Assembly: GCA_963709175.1 (NCBI GenBank)
Contig: CAVPVK010000007.1
Location: 1,302,001-1,366,000 of the forward strand
DNA: 64,000 nt
Source: JANXQG01 sp963709175
GTDB lineage: Bacteria > Planctomycetota > Planctomycetia > Pirellulales > Thermoguttaceae
Direction: 5' to 3'
The notes under the pieces are model-generated. The model was not told where the DNA came from. It did not search any database and saw nothing but the letters and a program-made list of their open reading frames with translations. Of the stretch, positions 51,001 to 59,134 are shown in pieces; position 1 is the first letter of the stretch; each line of letters begins with the position of its first letter. Both the position numbers and the translations under genes were made by a program.

Positions 51001-52338
51001 CGCATCGCTGAACTCCAGTTTCACAGTTCCCTGGTTCGTGGTGATCGTCAACATGATTCCCAGGCAGACTGTGGTCAGCGCCGCGCCCGCCAAGAAGACG
51101 CCCGATGACGACACGACCTTGCGGTGGCGGCGGCACCACTTGCCTAGCCGCTCACCGACCGTCGGCCGGCGGGCCTCGATCAGCTCGTCGGCCAGGTAAT
51201 GCTGCACGTCCCGCCCGAAGTCGGCCGCCGTCTCATACCGCCGACGCCGATCCTTCTCCAGGGTCTTCATCACGATGCAGTCCAGGTCCCGCCGCAACAG
51301 GCCGCCCAATCGAGCCGGGTCCGTCTTCCGCCGAGCGAAAACCTTGGTGTCGGCCTCCGCCGACAGCGTACTTGCCCGCGTGCTGGGCGGCTGCGGCTCG
51401 TCCTCGCGGATCATGCGGCGGATCTCATCGTAGCCCGCCTTCTTCACTTTCTCCCCGTCGAAGGGAGTGCAACCCGTCAACAACTCGTAGAGCATCACGC
51501 CGAGCGAGTAGACGTCGCTGCGCGTGTCGAGGTCCAGGTCGCGGGCCTCGGCCTGCTCCGGGCTCATGTAGAGCGGCGTGCCCACCATCTGCCCGAAGTG
51601 CGTGAAGAACGTCCGCTCCGTCAGCGGTGCGTCGATGGCCTTGGCAATGCCGAAATCGATAACCTTGGGCGTCGGCTGGCCGTCGTAGAGCGTGACCATC
51701 ACGTTTGACGGCTTCAGGTCGCGGTGAATGATCCCCTTCTGGTGGGCGTGATGCACGGCCTGGCAGACGGCCACGAACAACTCCAGGCGTTGGCGGATCG
51801 TCAATTCGTTTTCGTCACAATAGTCCGTCAGCGGGGTGCCGTGGACCAGTTCCATGACGAAGTACGACCGGCCCGATTCGGTCTCGCCGGCGTCGAAAAC
51901 CTTGGCGATGTTGGGGTGGTCCATCATGGCCAGGGCCTGCCGCTCGGCCTCGAAACGGGCGATGACCTCACGCGTGTCCATGCCCGGCTTGACGATCTTC
52001 AGGGCCACCTTGCGGCGGACGGGCTCCCGCTGCTCGGCCATGTAGACGATGCCCATGCCGCCCTCGGCGATCTCCTCCAGCAGCTTGTAGCGGCCGATGG
52101 TTGTGCCCGGCCCTTCGGCGATGGGCGGCAGCCCCGCGCTGCCGTCGATTCCCGCAGCGGGCTTTTCCAGAAAAGTGTGAACTTCGGGCTGCGCGGCCAG
52201 CATCCGCTCCACCTTCTGGCGGAGGGCATGGTCGCCGCCGCAGGCCCGATCCAGGTACGCGGCCCGCTGGTTCGGGGCCATCTGAAGTGCCGCAAAGAAG
52301 ATCGCTTCCAGTGGAGAAACGGTGGTCGTCGGTTTCAT
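48051..52338 (-). CDS. Serine/threonine kinase - two SUMF1-like domains - TPR-like region (kinase B), frame interrupted
   Basis: About 1,428 residues. The start at 52338 (MKPTTTVSPLEAIFFAAL) overlaps the stop of kinase A by ATGA. The kinase (about 80-365) has EIAEGGMGIVYMAE, IIHRDLKPSNVMV, VIDFGIAK and GTPLYMSPEQAEARD, all catalytic residues intact. One membrane helix follows (about 415-438), a PEGA-like segment, then two SUMF1-like domains (NSIGMKLVLIPSGEFEMGS..., AWGLYDMLGNVYQWC, AWGLYDMNGNVFQWC) and an alpha-helical TPR-like region to the end. Near 50255 one extra base breaks the first SUMF1 domain; kinase A shows how the frame should continue. The span is 1,429 codons plus one base. The SUMF1 parts lack the Cys pair of true formylglycine-generating enzymes, so ligand binding is more likely than sulfatase activation. 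Confidence 0.85.
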
Positions 52339-55300
52339 TGGCGGGACGATGGTTGGCCTGATGAAAACTCCAGCACGATGCGAAAGCCGAGATCGTCGCG
52401 GCGGGTAGACGGGGGCGCGGAGGAGCGGGCGGCAGACCGGCAGCCACCGGGCGGATCCCGCCACGAACCGCCGCGAATCACCCGATTCACGCCGGACGCC
52501 GGTCCCACGGGGTCGACGACGAGAGGAACGGTCGGATATGCGTTGCTATAAAAGTCCTGGCACCATTCGGCCACGTTGCCGTGTATTTCGCACAGCCCCC
52601 ACGGGTTCTCGGGGAAGATACCGACCTTCATCGGACCGCCATACTTCCCGTCGAAGTTGGCGCTCTCCGTATCGACCCCTTGCCGAGAGGAAAACGGCGT
52701 GTCGGTGCCAGCGCGGCAGCAGTATTCCCATTCCGCCTCCGTCGGCAGGCGGTAGTGGCGATGCTCGCGGTCCGAAAGCTTTTCGCAAAAACTGCGGGCC
52801 TCGTCCCACGTGACACACTCCACCGGGTAGCAGCGGGTGTCGGTTCCCTCGACTCGTGTGCTGTTCGTCCCGAATGCGCAGTAGCTGCTTGGGTTGACGC
52901 CCATGACCGCCTCGTACTGCCCTTGCGTGATCTCGCAAGTGCCGATGTAAAACGGCTCGGAGATGGTGACTTCGTGCAGCGCCTCGCGCTCACGACGCCC
53001 TGGCTCGAAGCGCGGCGAACCCATTCGGAACTTTCCCGGTTTGACTCGGACAAGGGTAGCACCGATGCTGTTGGTGATCTGGTCGCGGCCTGCGGCCGAT
53101 GGTCCAGCCATGGCCGCCGCGTCGAAATCCTTTATAGGCACGAAGACTTCGATGTCCTTAAAAAGTAGATGGCTGTCGACGGCGCCTGCGCCAATCGCCG
53201 GAGAGCCAAAACCGACGCGCCGATCGGTCCATTCACCCTTTACATCGCCGTTGATTTCATAGACCAGCCGGCTGCCGACGGCAGCGAAGCCGATAGGCAC
53301 GAAACCGTCCGCGGTTCTCGGCGGCGCATACCTGCTGCTAACGTCCTTCCAAGGCGAGACCGTGCCGTTTTGCATGCAACTGGTCCCAATACCGAAATGC
53401 CCATATCGAAAAAAAAAGGCGAGCCAAAACCCCTCGCGTCCGCACCGCAAACAAATACCGCCTCCGCTATCCAGTGTGAGCGACTTTACCTTCGCGCGTA
53501 CGCCTTGAATACCGCTCATGAAGGAACGCAACAAAACCAGGCGGTCAGAGACTTCCATGACGTTGGAATGGAAGGTGATGCCATCGCCAACCGCGGCGTT
53601 TTGAAGTCTTTCCACGCTCGCAAATACTGTGCCGTCTCTTGCTGAACCGGGTACGATCGTGCAATCCTTCAGGTCTTCTTCCGACCTTAGCACTGGAATC
53701 CAGCGACCCGGCACGCCCTGGAAAAAGTCCTTTAGTGCGACGCCCTCTTCCAAATCATCGGTCTCACCATCGTTGCGGCCGGATAAGTTGGCAGTGGCAC
53801 CAGTGGCACTCTCGGGACTCTCGACGTTCGGCTCGGGAGGAGCCATCGCGACGCGCAGGCCAAAGACCGGACATTGGTCACCCAGCGGTTGACTGGTGCG
53901 AAACGCCGAACGGCACAGGCAAGCGGGATACATCGCCGCGCTGCCGCGGAGCACGCGACTCCCGCCAGGATCGAAATTTGGGCCGCCTGGATCATCCAGG
54001 GACGACTTGCCGTAATAATCGGCGCCGTACCAATCGTGGCACCACTGTTGCACGTTGCCATACATGTCGTACAAGCCCCAGGCATTGGGTTGCTTGAGGC
54101 CGACCAGGTGCAGCGTGCCGCCAAAATTGCCGGCATACCAGGCATACCGATTGAGGGCATTGTCATCATCTTCCCGGGTGGCAGTTGTGCTGTGATCGCT
54201 GAAGAAGTGGAGGCCGGTATTCCCCGCTCGGCAGGCATATTCCCATTGCGCTTCCGTGGGAAGTCCGTAGGTTCGGCCTGCGACCCTCTCTGCCGGTAAC
54301 TGGGACAATTTACAACAGAAATCGAGAGCCGTCGCCCAGTTCACATTACCAGCGGGAAGCCGTTCTGGGCGGTCCCGGTCGGCCGCGTCGTGGGTGGCCC
54401 CGACATCCGGCCGGTTTCCTCCCCGGCTTGCTGCGGTAACACGATCGTATTCCTCGCGCGTCACCGGATAGGCGCCGAGATAGAAGGGTCGAGTAATCCG
54501 CACATGGTGTCTTGGCGCTTCGTCGGTGGTGTTGTTGTTGCTCATACTAATAGACCAGCCCGGCATCCCAGGAATGGCGTGCGGAGTGCGGAACCAATCA
54601 TCTCTCTGCCGTATGTCCTGCGCGATCATCTCTTCCCTCGATCCCATCTCGAACTCACCCGAAGGGATCAGCACCAGCTTCATGCCGATCGAGTTGGTGA
54701 TTTCCAAAGGCAGGCCCGATTGGCGGGCAAAGCGTCCTTGAAGCTGTCGCGCTCGCTTGGCGTCGTAGGCAACTTCCTGCGGCACGGCGACGGCGACGGA
54801 AGGCATGGAAACGTGGAGAACCTCAGTTCCACCGCGGAGCACATTGAATTCGCGGGTCTCGATCTCCAAATCGCCCTGTCGGACGCGGAGTTGGTGCCGC
54901 CCGGCACGGAGATTGAGCGGCTGACCGAGGTTCTCGATGCGAATCTCGTTACCGTCGACCGACACTTGGGCCTGCCGCGCAGTAGCGGAATCGCTGAACT
55001 CCAACTTCACGGTTCCCTGGTCCGTGGCGATCGTCAGCAGGATTCCCAGGCAGACCGCCGCCAGCGCCGCGCCCGCCAAGAACACCCCCGACAACGACAC
55101 TGCCTTGCGGTGGCGGCGGCGCCACTTGCCCAACCGCTCGCCGACCGTCGGCGGGCGGGCCTCGATCGGCTCGTCGGCCAGGTAGTGCTGCACGTCCCGC
55201 CCGAAGTCGGCCGCCGTCTCGTACCGCCGCCGCCGGTCTTTCTCCAGGGCCTTCATCACGATACAATCCAGGTCCCCCCGCAAGAGGCCACCCAACCGCG

Positions 55301-56348
55301 CCGCATCCGTCTTCCGCCGCGCGACAACTTTCGTCTCCACCGCCAGGGTGCTTGCCCGCGTGCTAGGCGGCTGCGGCTCGTCCTCGCGGATCATGCGGCG
55401 GATCTCGTCGCAACCCGCCTTCTTCACCCGCTCTCGATCGAAGGGCGTATCGCCGCTCAATAACTCGTAGAGCATCACGCCCAGCGAGTAGACGTCGCTG
55501 CGGGTATCGACGTCCAGGTCGCGGGCCTCTGCCTGCTCCGGGCTCATGTAGAGCGGCGTGCCTACCATCTGCCCGAAGTGCGTGAAAAACGTCCGCTCCG
55601 TCAGCGGCGCGTCGAGGGCTTTGGCAATGCCGAAATCGATGACCTTGGGTACGGGCTGGCCGTCGTAGAGCGTGACCATCACGTTTGACGGCTTCAGGTC
55701 GCGATGGATGATCCCCTTTTGATGGGCGTGGTGTACCGCCTGGCAGACGGGCACGAACAATTCCAGGCGCTGGCGGACCGTCAATTCGTTTTCGTCACAA
55801 TAGTCCGTCAGCGGGGTGCCGTGGACCAACTCCATGACGAAGAACGACCGGCCCGATTCCGTCTCGCCCGCGTCAAAAACCTTGGCGATGTTGGGGTGGT
55901 CCATCATGGCCAAGGCCTGCCGCTCGGCCTCGAAGCGGGCGATCACCTCCCGCGTGTCCATGCCCGGCTTGACGATCTTCAGGGCCACTTTGCGGCGGAC
56001 GGGCTCCCGCTGCTCAGCCATGTAGACGATGCCCATGCCCCCTTCGGCGATCTCTTCCAGGAGCTTGTAGCGGCCGATGACGGAGCCGGGGCACTCGGCG
56101 ATCGGCGGCAGCCCAATATCTCCGTCAATTCCCGCGGCGGGCTTTTCCAGAAAAGTGCGAACCGCGGGCTGCGCGGCGAGCAACCGCTCCACCTTTTGGC
56201 GCAGCGCCTGGTCGTCGCTGCAGGCCTGTTCCAAGTACGCGGCCCGGCGATCGGGGGCCAATGCCAGGGCCGCAAAAAAGATCGCTTCCAGGGGGCTAAC
56301 GGTGGACGCCGGTTTCATGGGCGGGGCGTTTGGTGGATGATTGGGCAT
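52335..56348 (-). CDS. Serine/threonine kinase - SUMF1 - LamG-like - SUMF1 receptor (kinase A)
   Basis: A 1,337-residue intact protein. GAGGAA about 8 bases upstream supports the ATG at 56348. The kinase (about 90-375) has all key blocks (GGMGIVYMAE, ALKIVKPGMD, HRDLKPSN, DFGIAK, DTRSDVYSLGVMLYELLSG). One membrane helix (about 420-440) puts the rest outside: a PEGA-like segment, SUMF1-like domain 1 (about 545-815, YNV-type AWGLYDMYGNVQQWCHDWYG), a LamG/DUF1080-like domain (about 850-1050, FASVERLQNAAVGDGITFHS) and SUMF1-like domain 2 (about 1075-1330, RLPTEAEWEYCCRAG, GNVAEWCQDFY). The first ~560 codons are nearly identical to kinase B in DNA (54670-56318 against 50690-52338), so the two arose by tandem duplication. 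It is likely a transmembrane receptor kinase; the signal is unknown. Confidence 0.9.
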   Translation of the reverse strand: MPNHPPNAPPMKPASTVSPLEAIFFAALALAPDRRAAYLEQACSDDQALRQKVERLLAAQPAVRTFLEKPAAGIDGDIGLPPIAECPGSVIGRYKLLEEIAEGGMGIVYMAEQREPVRRKVALKIVKPGMDTREVIARFEAERQALAMMDHPNIAKVFDAGETESGRSFFVMELVHGTPLTDYCDENELTVRQRLELFVPVCQAVHHAHQKGIIHRDLKPSNVMVTLYDGQPVPKVIDFGIAKALDAPLTERTFFTHFGQMVGTPLYMSPEQAEARDLDVDTRSDVYSLGVMLYELLSGDTPFDRERVKKAGCDEIRRMIREDEPQPPSTRASTLAVETKVVARRKTDAARLGGLLRGDLDCIVMKALEKDRRRRYETAADFGRDVQHYLADEPIEARPPTVGERLGKWRRRHRKAVSLSGVFLAGAALAAVCLGILLTIATDQGTVKLEFSDSATARQAQVSVDGNEIRIENLGQPLNLRAGRHQLRVRQGDLEIETREFNVLRGGTEVLHVSMPSVAVAVPQEVAYDAKRARQLQGRFARQSGLPLEITNSIGMKLVLIPSGEFEMGSREEMIAQDIRQRDDWFRTPHAIPGMPGWSISMSNNNTTDEAPRHHVRITRPFYLGAYPVTREEYDRVTAASRGGNRPDVGATHDAADRDRPERLPAGNVNWATALDFCCKLSQLPAERVAGRTYGLPTEAQWEYACRAGNTGLHFFSDHSTTATREDDDNALNRYAWYAGNFGGTLHLVGLKQPNAWGLYDMYGNVQQWCHDWYGADYYGKSSLDDPGGPNFDPGGSRVLRGSAAMYPACLCRSAFRTSQPLGDQCPVFGLRVAMAPPEPNVESPESATGATANLSGRNDGETDDLEEGVALKDFFQGVPGRWIPVLRSEEDLKDCTIVPGSARDGTVFASVERLQNAAVGDGITFHSNVMEVSDRLVLLRSFMSGIQGVRAKVKSLTLDSGGGICLRCGREGFWLAFFFRYGHFGIGTSCMQNGTVSPWKDVSSRYAPPRTADGFVPIGFAAVGSRLVYEINGDVKGEWTDRRVGFGSPAIGAGAVDSHLLFKDIEVFVPIKDFDAAAMAGPSAAGRDQITNSIGATLVRVKPGKFRMGSPRFEPGRREREALHEVTISEPFYIGTCEITQGQYEAVMGVNPSSYCAFGTNSTRVEGTDTRCYPVECVTWDEARSFCEKLSDREHRHYRLPTEAEWEYCCRAGTDTPFSSRQGVDTESANFDGKYGGPMKVGIFPENPWGLCEIHGNVAEWCQDFYSNAYPTVPLVVDPVGPASGVNRVIRGGSWRDPPGGCRSAARSSAPPSTRRDDLGFRIVLEFSSGQPSSRQ

Positions 56349-56536
56349 GGTTTAATTCCTCAAGCGTTGGGTTACCACTGTAGGGAACGCCATCCGTGGC
56401 GTTCGGGGGCCGGCGGAACGGGACCGAGCCCGATCCCTACTGAACCAGACCGCCGGGTGTTTCGCGAGTTTGAACCGTGCCCATGATTGCGCATTGCGCC
56501 GCTACTAATACATGCGCCAAACGGCGGCGAAACCCC

Positions 56537-57193
56537 TCACTCCGCTCCGGATTTTTCCGAAGAAACAGTGTCCGATCGGTCGGACAGCTCGACGTACAGC
56601 CAGGACTTGGCGAAGGTCCAATAGCGCTCCGCCGTGGCCAAGGAGACGCCCAAGGCGCGGGCCGCATCGGGCATCGTCAAGCCCGTGAAAAAGCGTAGCT
56701 TCACCAACTGGGCCTTCAGCGGTTCTTCGGCCGCCAGCCGGCTGAGGGCCTCATCAAGGGCCAACACATCAACCTTGGACGATGGGCTTTCGGGGTCGCA
56801 GGCCGCCAGTTCCAAGCGGGCCATGTCTCCGCCGCGCTTCAGCCGCTGCTTGCGGCGGGCCTGCTCGACCAGGATCCGCCGCATAGCCTCGGCGGCGGCC
56901 ACGAAGAAGTGGTTGCGGGAATCCCAGTTTCGGGCAACTTTCCCATCCACCAGGCGGACATAGGCTTCATGGACGAGGGCAGTGGCCGAGAGGGTATGGC
57001 CCGGCCTCTCCTGGGCCATTTTCTCGATGGCCAGACAGCGAAGCTGCTTGTAGACCAGCGGCAGGAGTTCCTCCGCCGCCCGCGAATCACCCTGCTCCAA
57101 TGCGGCATAGCGCGCATGTAACTTCGTGCATAGAACAACCTCCAATAGAATAAGCGAAGTTATTTTACGCAGAGGGAAGGCGTGGTCAATCAT
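56537..57193 (-). CDS. ECF sigma factor, TIGR02999-type
   Basis: A 218-residue frame. From about residue 28 it matches the planctomycete/acidobacterial ECF family found next to kinases: AAEELLPLVYKQLRCLA, RPGHTLSATALVHEAYVRLVD, NHFFVAAAEAMRRILVEQARR and a C-terminal HTH (MPDAARALGVSLATAERYW). The first ~27 residues do not fit the family. An ATG at 57131 in another frame reads MHEVT, the usual start, and has GGAGG 7 bases upstream; one extra base near 57115 would join it to ARYAALEQGD. The real start is therefore probably 57131 with an indel. It lies 188 bases upstream of kinase A on the same strand and likely controls or is controlled by the kinases. Confidence 0.85.
   Translation of the reverse strand: MIDHAFPLRKITSLILLEVVLCTKLHARYAALEQGDSRAAEELLPLVYKQLRCLAIEKMAQERPGHTLSATALVHEAYVRLVDGKVARNWDSRNHFFVAAAEAMRRILVEQARRKQRLKRGGDMARLELAACDPESPSSKVDVLALDEALSRLAAEEPLKAQLVKLRFFTGLTMPDAARALGVSLATAERYWTFAKSWLYVELSDRSDTVSSEKSGAE
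57129..57143 (-). promoter_or_regulatory. Ribosome binding site and probable true start of the ECF sigma gene
   Basis: Read on the minus strand: GGAGG (57143-57139), 7-base spacer, ATG (57131-57129). The site is strong and the following codons spell the family start MHEVT, but they are out of frame with the rest of the gene. Confidence 0.6.
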
Positions 57194-57276
57194 TTCGGGG
57201 CAAAGTCTTTTCAGTGAGGAAAGCCGCGGCCGAAATGGGCCGTCGGACCTCCCGCTGTCTCACGCGGCCGCGCCGC

Positions 57277-57299
57277 AATTCCGCCTTTAGGCGGTAATT
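57277..57299. terminator. Hairpin between isomerase and sigma genes
   Basis: AATTCCGCC-TTTA-GGCGG(T)AATT forms a 9-base-pair stem with a 4-base loop and one bulge. It lies about 75 bases beyond the stop of the isomerase gene in its direction of transcription. There is no T-run, so rho-independent action is uncertain. Confidence 0.4.
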
Positions 57300-57373
57300 C
57301 CTGGCCAAAGCCTCCGGTCGGAAAAGATGGAGCTCGCCTGCACGCTGCTGGACAAGACGACCGACTACGGAAG

Positions 57374-59134
57374 TCACGTCCTCACGCAGGCCTTGATTGT
57401 CGCGCAGGGGCGGCCCGGTTCCTGAGGCCGAATCGAATAGGCGCCCACGGCGGCGGGTACGATGAACGTCTCGGCGTAGTGCACCAGAAACGGCTCGAAG
57501 GCCCCGTCCGGACTTTCCACCACCGCCGCCTCGCCCTCCACAAGGTTCAGCACGTTCACGCCGTCCCGGGTATGGTGCGGTACGCGCTTCGTGAACCAGT
57601 GCCGGCGGGTCTCGATAAACTGCCGTTGGTGAAGGCCCGTCCGCTCCTCCCGCCAGCCGTCGCCGCTTTCCAGCAGTTCGCAGCGATTGATTAGATTCCC
57701 CTCGACCCACCGCGTCGTGCGGTCCCACTGGATGTTGGCCGCCCCGTGGCGGATGTTGATCGGCCGGGGCTTGCCATCGAGTCCCAGCCGCCCCCAGTCC
57801 CAGAGCTTGAAGGTGAAAATGTAGGGCGTGGCGCTGATTTCCAGCACCATGGCGTTGCGGCCGGAGCAATGCACGGTCCCGGCGGGAATGAGAAAATGAT
57901 CGTGCTTCTTTGCCGGCCAGCGGTTGGCATAGGCCTCGGCGTCAAATGGCGGCCCGCCGCTCTGCGCGGCCTCCAGGTCCCGAAGCATCCGGGCCGGTTC
58001 AACGCCCTCCCGCAGGCCGAGGTAGACGCAGGCGTCCGCGGCGGCGTCGAACAGGTAATAGCTCTCGTCCTGCGTATAGTGCATGCCGAAGTTCTGCTGG
58101 ATGTACTCGGTGAGCGGATGCACCTGGAACGAAAGGTTGCCACCCTGCATGGTATCGAGAAAATCGAAGCGGATGGGAAACTCGTCGCCAAAGCGGGCGT
58201 GCACGGCCTCGCCCAAGAGGGCCCGCGGCTGATCGAAAACCAGGTCGATCGCGGGAATCTCCAGCCGCGCATCGCCCAGCCCCAGCAGCAGGCTGTTTTC
58301 TTCGGGCACGCAGTCGAAGCACCAGCCGTAATTGACCGTGGAGCGGTCCAGGCCGCAGACCTCTTTCATCCACTGCCCGCCCCAGGGGGCCGGATCGAAA
58401 AACGGCACGACGCGGAAGGGTCGCGTCGCTGCGTGGCGGAGCCCCCGCCGCACGGCCTCGCCCTCGGCCAGTTTCGGCCGGCGGGAATCGTTGGTGTCCA
58501 GCAGAAAGTCCCAACGGCTAACCAGTGGTTTTTTCCAGCGGTCGCAGACCCGCCAGTCGACGAAATAGGCCCGCTTGTATTGCAGCCCGGCGTCCAGCGT
58601 GGCGTTATTCACACCCAGGTTACCGGCCTCATTGCGGCGGAAGCGGTTCTGCCCTTCCCAACGGGCCAGGTCGGCGTAGACGAGCACGTCGGGTTCGGCC
58701 ACGCAGGTCGCTCCGCAACCCACCACCAACACCAGGCCGGTAGCGTCATCCACCGCCTGCCGCAGAGCGGAGACCTCGTGCGGATCGAAAAACTGCGGCA
58801 GCGTCAGGCCGCTGAGCCTGCCGAACAACGGATCGTCGCCCCCCAGAAACGGTTCGACCAGGCGGTCGATCCGCTCGGGCGGCAGCATGGCATCGGCCGA
58901 CCACACGACCAGATCCGGCAAGAGCCGGCCGGCAAATTCGGAGACGATTTGCAATTCATCGACGCCCGTGTAGCATTCGATGGTCAGCACGGTCCTCGCT
59001 CGGCAATCACGTGAGGCGGCCCGGGCGGCAATTGCCTCGCGAAGCCGTGCGCCGATGGCGTGCCACCCTTGCACGCAAGCGCCTTTGCCGCCGGGCACGA
59101 TTATTACCGGAAATCGATCGTAGGCGTTTATCAT
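57374..59134 (-). CDS. Class I mannose-6-phosphate isomerase-like protein with N-terminal extra domain
   Basis: A 586-residue cytoplasmic protein. The C-terminal half is a cupin-type class I phosphomannose isomerase: GGNLSFQVHPLTEYIQQNFG, MHYTQDESYYLFDA, then PAGTVHCSGRNAMVLEIS, which give the Gln/His/Glu/His metal ligands. The first ~190 residues (VIIVPGGKGACVQGWHAIGARL..., DDATGLVLVVGCGATCV, LVYADLARWEGQNRFRR) form another domain that looks like a P-loop or uridine-kinase-like fold and is found fused to this isomerase type. The start codon overlaps the stop of the GH92 gene by ATGA, so mannose release and mannose-6-phosphate handling are translationally coupled. Typical ManA is ~390-430 residues; the extra length is the N-terminal domain. 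Confidence 0.85.
   Translation of the reverse strand: MINAYDRFPVIIVPGGKGACVQGWHAIGARLREAIAARAASRDCRARTVLTIECYTGVDELQIVSEFAGRLLPDLVVWSADAMLPPERIDRLVEPFLGGDDPLFGRLSGLTLPQFFDPHEVSALRQAVDDATGLVLVVGCGATCVAEPDVLVYADLARWEGQNRFRRNEAGNLGVNNATLDAGLQYKRAYFVDWRVCDRWKKPLVSRWDFLLDTNDSRRPKLAEGEAVRRGLRHAATRPFRVVPFFDPAPWGGQWMKEVCGLDRSTVNYGWCFDCVPEENSLLLGLGDARLEIPAIDLVFDQPRALLGEAVHARFGDEFPIRFDFLDTMQGGNLSFQVHPLTEYIQQNFGMHYTQDESYYLFDAAADACVYLGLREGVEPARMLRDLEAAQSGGPPFDAEAYANRWPAKKHDHFLIPAGTVHCSGRNAMVLEISATPYIFTFKLWDWGRLGLDGKPRPINIRHGAANIQWDRTTRWVEGNLINRCELLESGDGWREERTGLHQRQFIETRRHWFTKRVPHHTRDGVNVLNLVEGEAAVVESPDGAFEPFLVHYAETFIVPAAVGAYSIRPQEPGRPCATIKACVRT

Noticed and set aside
48051..56348. SUMF1 domains as true formylglycine-generating enzymes
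   Set aside because: No sulfatase gene is near, and the GGSW region has only one Cys where active enzymes have the copper-binding pair.
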